Assembly: GCF_000466405.1 (NCBI RefSeq) | Contig: NZ_KE952948.1 | Location: 1 to 64,000 of the forward strand | Direction: 5' to 3' | Length of the DNA stretch: 64,000 bases | From: Atopobium sp. oral taxon 810 str. F0209 | GTDB taxonomy: Bacteria; Actinomycetota; Coriobacteriia; Coriobacteriales; Atopobiaceae | In this document: one piece after another, positions 7,421-16,322 of the stretch | Numbering within the stretch: position 1 is the first letter of the stretch | How the letters are laid out: each line of letters starts with the position of its first letter | Position numbers and translations under genes: made by a program | The notes under the pieces: generated by a model | What the model saw: the letters and a program-made list of their open reading frames with translations, nothing else | Database searches by the model: none | Told to the model about the DNA's origin: nothing

Positions 7421-9997
7421 TTACGCGATGTTTGCCTTATACCCCGCCTCTTCAACTGCCTTGACAAGTGCACTATCGCGAACAAGCAGGCCCGCGTCAA
7501 GATCAGCTGTACCCTGCTCCAAATTGACGGTGACATTCTTGACACCTTTCACGTCCTCAAGCGCTTGAGTAACATGAGCGACGCAATGTTGGCACATCAT
7601 GCCCTCGACCTTGAGTTGTTTGTGAGACATTTCTTCCTCGCCTTCTGTCAGTACAGACTGACTCTCTTGAACAACGACGGTATGTTGACTGCTAAATTTA
7701 GGCTTCTTTGGCTTCCACAAGCGCAAAAGCAAGGCATTGCTTACTACAAAGACGCTGGAGGCGCCCATGGCTGCAGCGCCAATCATCGGATTAATTTGGA
7801 TGCCCCAAGGTACAAGCACGCCCGCCGCAATAGGAATGCAAAGCGCATTGTAAAAGAGCGCCCAAAAAAGACCTAACTTGATTTTTTTGAGCGTTGCCTG
7901 CGACAACTCAATAGAAGTTGCTACATCATTGGGGTCGGAGCGCATCAATACAATGTCTGCCGACTCAATGGCGACATCGGTACCAGCACCAATAGCAATG
8001 CCAATATCTGCGCGAGCAAGTGCGGGCGCATCGTTAATACCGTCACCTACCATAGCAACTGTACGACCAGCCTTTTGTAGTTCGCGAACTTTTTGCTCTT
8101 TTTCCTGCGGGAGCACGCCTGCAACAACCTCATCAACACCAACTACCCCAGCTACTGCTGTTGCAGTGGTCAACTGATCACCAGTAAGCAGCAAGGTTTT
8201 GATACCCATGCCACGCAGACGGTTTATTGCCTCGGCGCTACTAGGCTTGATGGGATCAGCAACAGCAAGCATACCAAGAGCTCGCGTACCCTCCGCAAAA
8301 AAGATCGGAGTTTTAGCCTGAGCTGCAGCAGTCTCAGCAGGGCCAAGCAGAGCTCCCAACTCGACGCCCTTTGCCTCCATCAGACGACGATTCCCCGCAA
8401 AAACCTGCTGCTCTTCCAAAATTCCTGTCAGTCCGCCACCATCAATTTGCTGAAATTTCTGCACAACAGCAGATTGTCTGTCTTGAACATGATGGGCTTC
8501 TGCCCAGCTCATGACGGCGCGTGCCAAAGGATGTTCGCTTTTTTGTTCAAGCGCATGAGCAAGCTTTGCAAGTTCATCTTCACTGATGTTAGCTGCCACT
8601 ACAACGTCGGTAACCTCAGGTGCTCCTGCCGTGATAGTACCCGTCTTGTCCATCACAACCATATCTACATTGCAAGCACCCTCAAGGGCCTCAGCACTCT
8701 TGATAAGGATGCCATGTGCTGCTCCCCTACCAGTGCCCACCATAACAGCAGTTGGAGTGGCAAGACCTAAAGCACAGGGACAAGAAATCACCAGTACCGA
8801 TACCGCATGAGTAAGCGCTACTGAAAGCCCCGCACCCAAAAGCAACCAAACAATCAGTACTATCAAAGCAATGCCAGTAACTACAGGTACAAATACACCG
8901 GCAATCTTGTCCGCCATGCGCTCAATAGGAGCTTTAGAGCTGGTAGCTTCATCGACCAAGCGAATAATGGCAGAAAGTGTCGTATCATCTCCGACTGCCC
9001 GAGCCTCAACTGTCATCCAACCCGAGGTACTCGTCGTGGCAGCGCTCACCTTTGAACCCACCGTTTTTTCTGCAGGAATAGGCTCGCCCGTGATTGCAGA
9101 TTCATCTACCAAAGCAGAACCTTCAATTACCACACCATCTACCGGCAAAGACTCGCCAGCACGCACGATAACTCGCTCACCTAGGTGCACTTCCTCGGCA
9201 GGAACCTGCTGCTCTTCTCCGTCACGCATAACATTTGCCGTTTTGGGGGCAAGATTCATCAGCGAAGCGATCGCATCAGTAGTGTGACCCTTTGCTCGGG
9301 CTTCAAAGTACTTACCCAAGGTAATCAGGGTCAAAATCATACCAGCAGAGTCAAAATACAAATCATGCGAAGCCGCCATCGCCTGGGTAAAATCGCCACC
9401 ACCAAGCGACCAAGCCATACGCAGAGTCGCGGCAAGCGCGTAAATTACTGACGAGGCAGAGCCAATAGCAATCAAACTATCCATGTTGGGCGATAGATGC
9501 CCTAAGGTGCGGAAACCAACCACAAAGTAATTACGATTAACCAAAAGGATAGGCACCAACAAAAGCAGCTCAACAAGCGCCCTTACCATTATTCCTTGTT
9601 GACCCACAAAAAATAACAATTGAGGCCATCCAAACATGGGACCCATTGCAATATAGAAAAGCGGCAATTCAAATATTACGGAGATAATGAGCTGGTGAAG
9701 CTTTTGTTCTTGAGTCTTGCGCGCAATCTCTCCGGGCGCAAAAACAGCAGTATCCTTTTTACTTACATCTGAGCGTTGCCTACGCAGAGCACCATAGCCT
9801 GCTTTTTCCACGGCTGCCACAACCGCCTGGACTGTTGCAGGCGAGCCATCATAATCTAGGGTCATCGAATTTTTAAGTAGGTTCACATCTGCAGCACCAA
9901 CACCTGGCACAGCAGATGCGGCTTTTCCCACACGAGCAGAACAAGCAGCACAAGTCATGCCAACAATATCAAGAGTTTCTTTCATGTCTTTCCCCAA
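7421..9997 (-). CDS. copA: Copper-exporting P1B-ATPase with fused C-terminal CopZ domain
   Basis: Copper efflux pump of 858 aa. An N-terminal heavy-metal domain (MTCAAC, Cys16 and Cys19) is followed by membrane helices, the TGE actuator motif, the CPC metal motif (SCPCALGLATP), the phosphorylation motif DKTGT and GDGINDAP. After the last helices comes a linker and a second heavy-metal domain, residues 790-858 (MMCQHC, Cys802 and Cys805). That domain has the size of a free CopZ chaperone, and its Met790 is preceded by GAGGAAGAA, so it may also be made separately. CopA normally carries such domains at the N terminus. It starts 39 bp after csoR and shares its promoter. Confidence 0.95.
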   Translation of the reverse strand: MGKDMKETLDIVGMTCAACSARVGKAASAVPGVGAADVNLLKNSMTLDYDGSPATVQAVVAAVEKAGYGALRRQRSDVSKKDTAVFAPGEIARKTQEQKLHQLIISVIFELPLFYIAMGPMFGWPQLLFFVGQQGIMVRALVELLLLVPILLVNRNYFVVGFRTLGHLSPNMDSLIAIGSASSVIYALAATLRMAWSLGGGDFTQAMAASHDLYFDSAGMILTLITLGKYFEARAKGHTTDAIASLMNLAPKTANVMRDGEEQQVPAEEVHLGERVIVRAGESLPVDGVVIEGSALVDESAITGEPIPAEKTVGSKVSAATTSTSGWMTVEARAVGDDTTLSAIIRLVDEATSSKAPIERMADKIAGVFVPVVTGIALIVLIVWLLLGAGLSVALTHAVSVLVISCPCALGLATPTAVMVGTGRGAAHGILIKSAEALEGACNVDMVVMDKTGTITAGAPEVTDVVVAANISEDELAKLAHALEQKSEHPLARAVMSWAEAHHVQDRQSAVVQKFQQIDGGGLTGILEEQQVFAGNRRLMEAKGVELGALLGPAETAAAQAKTPIFFAEGTRALGMLAVADPIKPSSAEAINRLRGMGIKTLLLTGDQLTTATAVAGVVGVDEVVAGVLPQEKEQKVRELQKAGRTVAMVGDGINDAPALARADIGIAIGAGTDVAIESADIVLMRSDPNDVATSIELSQATLKKIKLGLFWALFYNALCIPIAAGVLVPWGIQINPMIGAAAMGASSVFVVSNALLLRLWKPKKPKFSSQHTVVVQESQSVLTEGEEEMSHKQLKVEGMMCQHCVAHVTQALEDVKGVKNVTVNLEQGTADLDAGLLVRDSALVKAVEEAGYKANIA

Positions 9998-10036
9998 AAT
10001 CCAGCCTCACATCCTCGGCTGGGATATCAACAGTTT

Positions 10037-10333
10037 TTAAGCGCCAAATTTCTTGAGTAGGGCCATAACCTCATCAAGCACTTCGGTGTTGCCCGCCTGA
10101 ACCTGCTCGACTACACAGGTTTCTAGATGCTCTTTGAGTACTATGCGACTCACTGCTTTGACTGCACTCTCCACAGCAGCAAGCTGCGTTAGCACATCAC
10201 CGCAGTAGCGATTGTCATCAATCATGGTTTTTACACCATCGAGCTGACCAATCGCGCGATTGATACGACGAGTAACATCAACTATGAGTTCATCCGAGCG
10301 AGGCGTCTGCTTATATGCACAATGCTCTGCCAT
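10037..10333 (-). CDS. csoR: Copper-sensing repressor CsoR
   Basis: All-helical metal-sensing repressor of the CsoR/RcnR family, 98 aa, the usual length. The Cu(I) ligands of CsoR are visible as Cys44, His69 and Cys73 (RYCGDV and LKEHLETC). With copper absent it would bind the palindrome just upstream and silence csoR-copA. A GGAGG site precedes the ATG. Its place directly ahead of copA supports copper rather than nickel, formaldehyde or sulfide sensing. Confidence 0.93.
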   Translation of the reverse strand: MAEHCAYKQTPRSDELIVDVTRRINRAIGQLDGVKTMIDDNRYCGDVLTQLAAVESAVKAVSRIVLKEHLETCVVEQVQAGNTEVLDEVMALLKKFGA

Positions 10334-10368
10334 CCGAATCCCTCCTCCTATATGTTGCAGTTGAAGGC

Positions 10369-10390
10369 AGTATACCCCTAGGGGGTATAT
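10369..10390 (-). promoter_or_regulatory. CsoR operator overlapping the csoR-copA -10 box
   Basis: TATACCCCTAGGGGGTATA (10371-10389) is a near-perfect GC-centred palindrome of the form known for CsoR operators. The minus-strand TATACT at 10374-10369 is a likely -10 element and lies inside the palindrome, so bound repressor would exclude RNA polymerase. No strong -35 is visible. Confidence 0.82.
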
Positions 10391-10433
10391 CTAAATCAGC
10401 AGGCTGCTCTGTGTGGAGAAAAAGGCAAATCCT

Positions 10434-11807
10434 CTACTCCTCAAGCTGGCGGAACTTTTCCTGCATGGTGGGATTGCCCCAAGTAAGCTTACGGATAGTA
10501 AGACCTTGCGCTTTGTCATTAGCAAGTCGTAGTTGATTTTCGGAGGTTAAGAGGTTTTCTTTAACTTTTTGCAGATGTGAGATTGTCTTATCAATTTCCT
10601 CGATAGCCGTGTCAAAGCGCTTTGACGCTGCAGCAAAATTTTTGGAAAAACCATCCTGGAAATTCTGCATCTTTTCTTCGAAATGCGTCACATCGATATT
10701 TTGCTGACGAATCTCAGCCAATTCACGGCGAGCATCAGCTGCCGATAAAGCAGCATTGCGTAAAAATGAAATTAACGGAATAAAGAACTGTGGACGGATG
10801 ACATACATCTTAGGGTAGCGATAGGACACATCCACAATGCCTTGATTGTAGAGTTCGCTTTCAGGTTCAAGCAGACTGACAAGCACAGCATACTCACAGC
10901 CCTTACGACGCCGATCGGCATCCAATTTGGCAAAAAAATGCTCATTAGTCTTTTGATTGCGCGTGTCCGAATTTGTAGACTCATTTTTCATCTCAAACAT
11001 GATGGAGAGCAATTCAACCCCATCATCAGCCTCTTCGCGAAAGATGAAATCCCCCTTTGTACCCTCGGAAGCATCGTTATCTTTCTCAAAATATGCATGA
11101 GGAAACGCTGTCATACGAATCTTGTTGAATTCGTTTTGGCAGTGCTGCTCTAAAGACTCTCCTACGAGCTTGACCGAAAGCTTAGACTTCATATCTTTAA
11201 GCTGTGAAATCTCTTCTTCGCGAAGTTTGATGAGGGCATCGCGACCAGCAAGCTGCTCAGACATCTGCATCTGTAAGGTATTAACACTACGTTCTGCTTC
11301 ACTTTTTGCCAGCGCAAGTTGAGAGGTCAGCTCATCTCGCTCCTTTTGGGCTTGAGCATGCATCTTGGTAAGTGCAAGTTCGTTTTGTGCCTGAAGTGTA
11401 TCTTTTTGGGAGGCAAGCTGAGCTGTCAGTTGAGCAATACGAGTATCGCGCTCGGCTAGCTGAGTTTGTACCTGCTGGATAGTTTGGGTCTCAGCAAGAC
11501 GTACTGCTTGATCGCGGGTATCTTGAGCAGCCTTAATTTGAGCTTTGAGTTCTGCTAGCTGAGCATCACGCTGAGCAATCTCATGAGCAGCAATTTGCTT
11601 GTCTTTAGCTGCATCAGCCAAGAGCTGATCGCGAAGTTTTGCGAGCTCGAGCTGCTGAGACTTTTGACTATCAGATCGCAGCAAATTCTCGCGCGCCTCA
11701 AGCTCATGTTTGAATTCCTTGTCTCGCACTTGTGCCACAATTTGAGCGTAACCACTTTCATCAACAGTGAAATGCGTACCACAGTTGGGACAAACGATAT
11801 CGCTCAT
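10434..11807 (-). CDS. DUF2130 domain protein with long coiled coil
   Basis: Protein of 457 aa with no established function. It begins with a small CPNC...F motif ([13 protein letters not shown]), half of a zinc-ribbon-like element. Residues of roughly 25-200 are a Gln/Ala/Glu-rich coiled coil, followed by the DUF2130 domain. The segment [20 protein letters not shown] resembles PD-(D/E)XK nuclease-like cores, an idea not proven here. GGAAAG precedes the ATG. It is transcribed in the same direction as csoR-copA and ends about 45 bp before the CsoR operator, but the copper genes have their own promoter. Confidence 0.8.
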   Translation of the reverse strand: MSDIVCPNCGTHFTVDESGYAQIVAQVRDKEFKHELEARENLLRSDSQKSQQLELAKLRDQLLADAAKDKQIAAHEIAQRDAQLAELKAQIKAAQDTRDQAVRLAETQTIQQVQTQLAERDTRIAQLTAQLASQKDTLQAQNELALTKMHAQAQKERDELTSQLALAKSEAERSVNTLQMQMSEQLAGRDALIKLREEEISQLKDMKSKLSVKLVGESLEQHCQNEFNKIRMTAFPHAYFEKDNDASEGTKGDFIFREEADDGVELLSIMFEMKNESTNSDTRNQKTNEHFFAKLDADRRRKGCEYAVLVSLLEPESELYNQGIVDVSYRYPKMYVIRPQFFIPLISFLRNAALSAADARRELAEIRQQNIDVTHFEEKMQNFQDGFSKNFAAASKRFDTAIEEIDKTISHLQKVKENLLTSENQLRLANDKAQGLTIRKLTWGNPTMQEKFRQLEE

Positions 11808-11864
11808 GAGCTTTCCTTCCGCTAGCTTTGCTTAACGCTTATCTTCTCACAAGCACCGGACAGC

Positions 11865-11893
11865 AAAAAGGCTGTCAACATATGACAGCCTTT
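11865..11893 (-). terminator. Terminator downstream of htrA
   Basis: AAAGGCTGTCA (11867-11877) pairs with TGACAGCCTTT (11883-11893) around a 5-nt loop. A minus-strand T run follows at 11869-11865. The stem is symmetric and could work weakly in the other direction. Confidence 0.8.
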
Positions 11894-11926
11894 AGGTACT
11901 TCTTTACACAAACAAAATGAATAGGT

Positions 11927-13306
11927 CTACTCGCCAAAGCCTTCAAAAGGATTGTTGCCTTGAGAATTTTGATTGTTCTGCTGGTTGTTTCTCATGAGTT
12001 GCTGTTGGCTCTGTAGTTCCTCATCGTTGCCTAGCGTCACCGTAAAGCTCTTTTCTGCGCCATCACGATTGACGGTAACCTTGACTTTATCGCCCTCGGC
12101 ATGGCTACGAATGCTCAAAATCACGCCATCAGCGGAGCTAATCTTGTCATCATCAATTGCAGTAATGATGTCACCCTTCTTGATACCAGCCTTTGCGGCG
12201 GGGCCATCCTTGTCAACTTGTGCCACATAAGCGCCCTCGTCAACAGAGAGACCGCTGGAATTTTGAGAGTTAACTGTCAGCATCGATACGCCAATATAGG
12301 CATGAGTAACCTTTTCGCCAGCAATAATTTTCTTGGCAATATTTACAGCGTAATTTCCTGGAATCGAAAAACCAATGCCCGAGAAGTCACCGCTTGAGGA
12401 CTCTACCAGTGTATTGATACCTACAAGCTCCCCCTTATCATTAACTAAGGCGCCGCCGGAATTTCCTTGATTGATAGCAGCGTCAATCTGAATAAGGTTG
12501 GCGTAAACCGTGGTACCCGAAGAAGAAGGCAATAAGGTTGAGCGGTACAAAGCCGAAACAATGCCCGTCGAAACAGACTGGTTGAGACCGAAGGGGCTGC
12601 CAATGGTCATAACCCAGTCACCAACAACCAACTTATCGGAGTCGGCAACATTGATTGGAGTTACGCTAGCGCCCTTGAGATCAACTTTGATCACAGCAAT
12701 GTCAGAGGAGCTATCTGAGCCTACAACCTCGGCATTGTAAGTTTTGCCCTCAATATCAACGGTAAGCGACTGAGCATTTTCAACTACATGATAATTGGTG
12801 ATGATATTGCCTTTTTTGTCCAAAATAACGCCAGAGCCCAGAGCTTCCCCACCTGTAGTTTTGACACTGATGGACACAACGGAAGGCAAACACTTGGTAG
12901 CTACTGCCTCCGCAATCGAAGCATTCTCACTGTTGGCATTGATAGTTATTTTGTTGCTTGAACCAGCAGTTGTAGTAACAACTTTTGAGCCAAGAACTCC
13001 TGTACCAAGAAGTATCGCCGTTAATGCACCAGCACCTACTACACCACCAAGTACGCCCTGCAGAAAATGCTTAGCTCCATTGTGTTTTTTCTTATTGGCA
13101 TTTTGCACTGTGGGCGCAGGCGTAGGCTGATCACCCACAGGACCATTTGCGCCACCATAGTTTTGTGTGGGCTGTGGCTGTACTGCCGTAGGCTGCGCCA
13201 CGGGGTTTACACGCGTCGGCTGTTCAGAGACAGGATTACTTACCGTCGGCTGCTCAGGGGTAGGATTCTGCTTATCAAAGATGGGCTGCTCATCAAATTC
13301 ACTCAT
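11927..13306 (-). CDS. htrA: Membrane-anchored HtrA/DegP-like serine protease
   Basis: Envelope quality-control protease of 459 aa. A cytoplasmic tail rich in Gln-Pro-Thr repeats is followed by one transmembrane helix (about residues 85-110), a trypsin-like domain and a PDZ domain. The catalytic triad is visible as NYHVVE (His), SSDIAVI (Asp) and GNSGGAL (Ser). The C terminus is Asn/Gln-rich. I choose the ATG at 13306 because AAAGGAGC lies 5 nt upstream; an ATG twelve codons earlier lacks a site. It degrades or refolds damaged exported proteins. It has its own terminator and is separated from the regulator upstream. Confidence 0.92.
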   Translation of the reverse strand: MSEFDEQPIFDKQNPTPEQPTVSNPVSEQPTRVNPVAQPTAVQPQPTQNYGGANGPVGDQPTPAPTVQNANKKKHNGAKHFLQGVLGGVVGAGALTAILLGTGVLGSKVVTTTAGSSNKITINANSENASIAEAVATKCLPSVVSISVKTTGGEALGSGVILDKKGNIITNYHVVENAQSLTVDIEGKTYNAEVVGSDSSSDIAVIKVDLKGASVTPINVADSDKLVVGDWVMTIGSPFGLNQSVSTGIVSALYRSTLLPSSSGTTVYANLIQIDAAINQGNSGGALVNDKGELVGINTLVESSSGDFSGIGFSIPGNYAVNIAKKIIAGEKVTHAYIGVSMLTVNSQNSSGLSVDEGAYVAQVDKDGPAAKAGIKKGDIITAIDDDKISSADGVILSIRSHAEGDKVKVTVNRDGAEKSFTVTLGNDEELQSQQQLMRNNQQNNQNSQGNNPFEGFGE

Positions 13307-13507
13307 CGTCGCTCCTTTGCTTCGGCATTGCTTGTATGCCAAGCCTCAAATATAAGAAAAATTTACCCTTAATGAAAGTTCTCATACCCAATAAGCACTA
13401 AGAGTACATTTAGCCAAAAAAACAGTGCGGCACGATAATTCTCAAATTAAATTCTGCTACTTTATTAAATACATGTCGCATCGTGCTTTTTCGGCGCACA
13501 TAAAGTT

Positions 13508-13531
13508 GTAGCTAGGCATCAACCTAGCTAC
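13508..13531 (-). terminator. Possible terminator after the GlnR-like gene
   Basis: GTAGCTAGG (13508-13516) and CCTAGCTAC (13523-13531) form a perfect 9-bp stem with a 6-nt loop. Only a short T stretch follows on the minus strand, so termination may be weak. Confidence 0.5.
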
Positions 13532-13565
13532 AAAGACTTTAGGTATAAATTTTTGGATCTACAGC

Positions 13566-14240
13566 TTAAATCTTGAAAAGATAGCCGACGCCACGTACGG
13601 TCACAATATGAGCTGCAATCTGAGGACCTACCTTGGAACGAACGCGTCGGATATGAACATCAACCGTACGAGTGCCACCGCAATACTCAAAGCCCCACAC
13701 GCGGTGAAGCAGAGCTTCGCGCGAATAAGCACGTGACGGGTGTGTAGCCAAGAAGGACAACAGCGAGTACTCCATTAGTGTTAAGTCAACGCTCTTCTCA
13801 TTAATATAGACCTGATACGTAGCCAAGTTAATCGTCATATTGTCAACAGAAATGATGTCATCTGGAGCGTTTTCCTCACCAGGCCACAGCAGCAGAGAAC
13901 AACGCACCTCAAACTCAGCATCACTGGCAGTAGAGCAAATAAAGTCATTGTGACCCTGAACGGGCAAATGGAATTTGCTGAGCTTGTGCTCGTCCATAAT
14001 AAAAAGACGAGGAATGAGGCCGTTGTCGGCCACGTAGCTATCAACGCTGGTGAGCGTTTCATTTTCCATATCTTCGGGATCAATAATTACCAGAGAAAAC
14101 TCATGACCCGAAGAAATTGCCTGCGAAAACGTAGCAGGCGTGGCTAGTGCAACCGAAACGTCAAGCTTATGCGTAAGCTCGCTCATTCTTGCATGATAGC
14201 GATCAGACTTCGCAATGAGCAAGATATTCTTGTGATGCAT
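13566..14240 (-). CDS. Orphan OmpR-type regulator, GlnR-like
   Basis: Winged-helix transcription factor of 224 aa with an atypical receiver domain. An Asp is present at the usual phosphorylation position (IIDPED, Asp54), but the acidic pair near residue 10 is reduced to one Asp and the conserved Lys is not evident. This is also true of actinobacterial GlnR. The C-terminal domain (about 125-224) is a clear OmpR winged helix: LTLMEYSLLSFLATHPSRA and RTVDVHIRRVRSKVG. No sensor kinase lies nearby. The gene directly follows glnA in the same direction, which supports a role in nitrogen control. GGGGAG precedes the ATG. Confidence 0.72.
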   Translation of the reverse strand: MHHKNILLIAKSDRYHARMSELTHKLDVSVALATPATFSQAISSGHEFSLVIIDPEDMENETLTSVDSYVADNGLIPRLFIMDEHKLSKFHLPVQGHNDFICSTASDAEFEVRCSLLLWPGEENAPDDIISVDNMTINLATYQVYINEKSVDLTLMEYSLLSFLATHPSRAYSREALLHRVWGFEYCGGTRTVDVHIRRVRSKVGPQIAAHIVTVRGVGYLFKI

Positions 14241-14347
14241 GTGCTTGCTCCCCGTACTCTTTTGCTAAGACAGTGCCAAAGGCCCTGCACATTTCAAAAA
14301 GAATAGCATATTGATATAAGATTAGACGCGAATATGAAAACCCACAT

Positions 14348-14375
14348 CGAGTCTCTAGTTGTTACCAGAGACTCG
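14348..14375 (-). terminator. Hairpin downstream of glnA
   Basis: CGAGTCTCT (14348-14356) pairs with AGAGACTCG (14367-14375). On the minus strand a GGGTTTT stretch follows a few bases later, so this is a plausible but imperfect terminator between glnA and the regulator gene. Confidence 0.5.
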
Positions 14376-14416
14376 TTCCTTGCAAACATATCTTAACTAG
14401 CTGGAGTCTTAAGGTT

Positions 14417-15784
14417 TTAAATACCTGCGTAATACCTGTCACGTTCCCAGTCAGTAACGGCGCTACAGTACTCATCCCACTCCTTATGCTTTGCCTCAAG
14501 CATATAAGAAACAATGTGGTCACCCAGCACTTCACGCATAAGCTCACTCTTCTCAAAGACGTCTAAAGCCTCACCCAAGGTGCGCGGCAATGCGGCCACA
14601 CCTAGACGTGCAAGCTCGGCAGGACCTTTTGCCAAAGTCTCGGCATTGACTTCACTGGGGAGTACAAGCTTTTCTTCAATACCGCGAATACCTGCAGCAA
14701 GAGTAGCTGCGATAGCAAGGTAAGGATTGGCAGAAGGATCGGGGCTACGTAGTTCGCAGCGGGCAGACTGGTGCTTGCCTGGTTTGTGCATAGGCACGCG
14801 CACTAAAGCGTTACGATTCTTGAATCCCCAGGTAGCATATGCAGGCGCATCTCCCGAAGGCACCAGGCGCTTATAAGAATTAATTGTTGGGTTGCAAATT
14901 AGGGTGTATTCGGGTGCATATTTGAGAAGACCCGCCATGTACTGGCAACCAACCTCAGAGAAGTGTGCATGCGGTGCATCGGAGTCACCATCGCGCGGAC
15001 CCCAAAAAACGTTATTGCCATCTAGGTCAAAGAGCGACTGATACAAAAACATTCCAGAGCCTGTGTACGCACTCATCGGTTTGGGCATAAAGGATGCCAA
15101 CACTCCGTTTGCCTGGGCCATCGAGCGGATGACATAACGCGCAGTAATGATGTTATCGGCAGCAGTGAGAGCCTCGGTAAAACGTAGCTCAACAGCATTT
15201 TGCGAGGGCGCACTAGAGTGGAAATTGTACTCCACGGGTACAGACATGCGCTCGAGCATCATGGTGGTATCGCGACGCAAATCAGAACTTGAATCAAAAG
15301 AAGTCAAATCAAAGTAGCCTGCATAGTCCAAAGGACGCGCCTGATTGGGGCGAGCAGAACCATCTGAAGCAAAATAAAAATACTCAATGCGAGGGCCAAT
15401 GTTTGCTACATAGCCTTTTTCATCAAGATTTCCGAAGAATGTTTTGAGGCAGGTACGAGGATCACCCTCAAAAGGCTCACGACGAGGTGTAGCGATGTTG
15501 CAAATAATGCGCGCAGAGGGACCTTCGGAGGAATTGCCCGGCAAAATCTGAAAAGTCGAGGCATCAGGGAAAGCCAGCATGTCAGATTCCTCAAGCGGTA
15601 CAAAGCCATCAACGGAGGAACCATCAAAGCCAATACCCTCTTCAAAAGCTTCTTCCAAATCTTCGGCTGAAATGGCAAAAGATTTTAATGTACCAAGCAC
15701 ATCGGTAAACCACAGTCGTATAAAGCGAATGTTGCGTTTTTCCACTGTACGCAGAACGAAATCGATGTTTCTGTCGTCGCTCAT
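14417..15784 (-). CDS. glnA: Glutamine synthetase, type I
   Basis: ATP-dependent ligase making glutamine from glutamate and ammonia, 455 aa, the usual length of class I enzymes. The N-terminal beta-grasp carries RLWFTDVLG and GFDGSSVDGF. The catalytic domain shows EYNFHSSAPSQNAVELRF, NPTINSYKRLVP and the RCELRSPDPSANPYLAIAA substrate segment. The adenylylation-loop tyrosine motif of GSI-beta enzymes is not apparent, which suggests the feedback-regulated GSI-alpha type. GGGAGG precedes the ATG. A GlnR-box-like half-site lies about 115 bp upstream. Confidence 0.96.
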   Translation of the reverse strand: MSDDRNIDFVLRTVEKRNIRFIRLWFTDVLGTLKSFAISAEDLEEAFEEGIGFDGSSVDGFVPLEESDMLAFPDASTFQILPGNSSEGPSARIICNIATPRREPFEGDPRTCLKTFFGNLDEKGYVANIGPRIEYFYFASDGSARPNQARPLDYAGYFDLTSFDSSSDLRRDTTMMLERMSVPVEYNFHSSAPSQNAVELRFTEALTAADNIITARYVIRSMAQANGVLASFMPKPMSAYTGSGMFLYQSLFDLDGNNVFWGPRDGDSDAPHAHFSEVGCQYMAGLLKYAPEYTLICNPTINSYKRLVPSGDAPAYATWGFKNRNALVRVPMHKPGKHQSARCELRSPDPSANPYLAIAATLAAGIRGIEEKLVLPSEVNAETLAKGPAELARLGVAALPRTLGEALDVFEKSELMREVLGDHIVSYMLEAKHKEWDEYCSAVTDWERDRYYAGI

Positions 15785-15898
15785 TCAATGCCTCCCTCAG
15801 GCATATCGTGCCAGACCAACTCTGAACAGCTATTGCACTGAGCAGTCCAGCAAAACTGCGCATATCCATAGTCGAGCATGGGAGTATTCCATATATAA

Positions 15899-15915
15899 AT
15901 TTCGTCTCTGTTACC
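15899..15915 (-). promoter_or_regulatory. GlnR-box-like sequence upstream of glnA
   Basis: On the minus strand GGTAAC is followed after 6 bp by GAAAT, close to the actinobacterial GlnR pattern gnTnAC-n6-GaAAc. An AT-rich TATATA stretch that could be a -10 lies right behind it. A second complete half-site pair is not seen. The assignment is an inference from position and pattern. Confidence 0.35.
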
Positions 15916-15944
15916 TGTTTTGGCTGAACTCCGCAGAAGGTAGA

Positions 15945-16151
15945 CTAACGACCTTGTACGTCCTTTTCAAGAGCAGAATTTGCGCGCTGGAGCATATCGG
16001 CTGCAGCGGAACAGTGACCTGAACCCGTAGCGCGTGCCTCACAGGTACCAGCGCTGCCACAACTAGCACACTCTCCTCCGTCTTTCCTGAAAGAACGAAA
16101 CGCCAAAAATACACCCAGCCCAATGAGCGCTAGGACAATCACATCAACCAT
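15945..16151 (-). CDS. FeoB-associated-type Cys-rich membrane protein
   Basis: Small protein of 68 aa. One N-terminal transmembrane helix (MVDVIVLALIGLGVFLAF) is followed by a basic stretch and a cysteine motif (GECASCGSAGTC, then a further HC). This is the layout of FeoB-associated Cys-rich proteins, which accompany ferrous iron transporters. No feoA or feoB lies in the window, so the assignment rests on sequence alone. The ATG at 16151 has GAGGGGG five bases upstream; an in-frame ATG nine codons earlier does not. Confidence 0.72.
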   Translation of the reverse strand: MVDVIVLALIGLGVFLAFRSFRKDGGECASCGSAGTCEARATGSGHCSAAADMLQRANSALEKDVQGR

Positions 16152-16322
16152 GGGAACCCCCTCGTCTTTGTTAGACAAGTATAACTATACCCAACAAACT
16201 CTGCCCTGCGGCAGTGATACGTTGATTGCTACGTGAGGAACACACAGACCCCGCTCTCGCTTACAATAAGAAGTATCAGGTCGCGGAATACCGCGTAGGG
16301 ACAAGACGAGAAAGAGGAACAG

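Noticed and set aside
8093-8770. Long plus-strand open frame opposite copA
   Set aside because: It is antisense to a strongly conserved P-type ATPase, with no family match and no start signal.
16201-16295. Small GC hairpins in the gpmA leader as a riboswitch
   Set aside because: Stems are 5 bp and isolated; no conserved core or terminator/antiterminator choice can be drawn.
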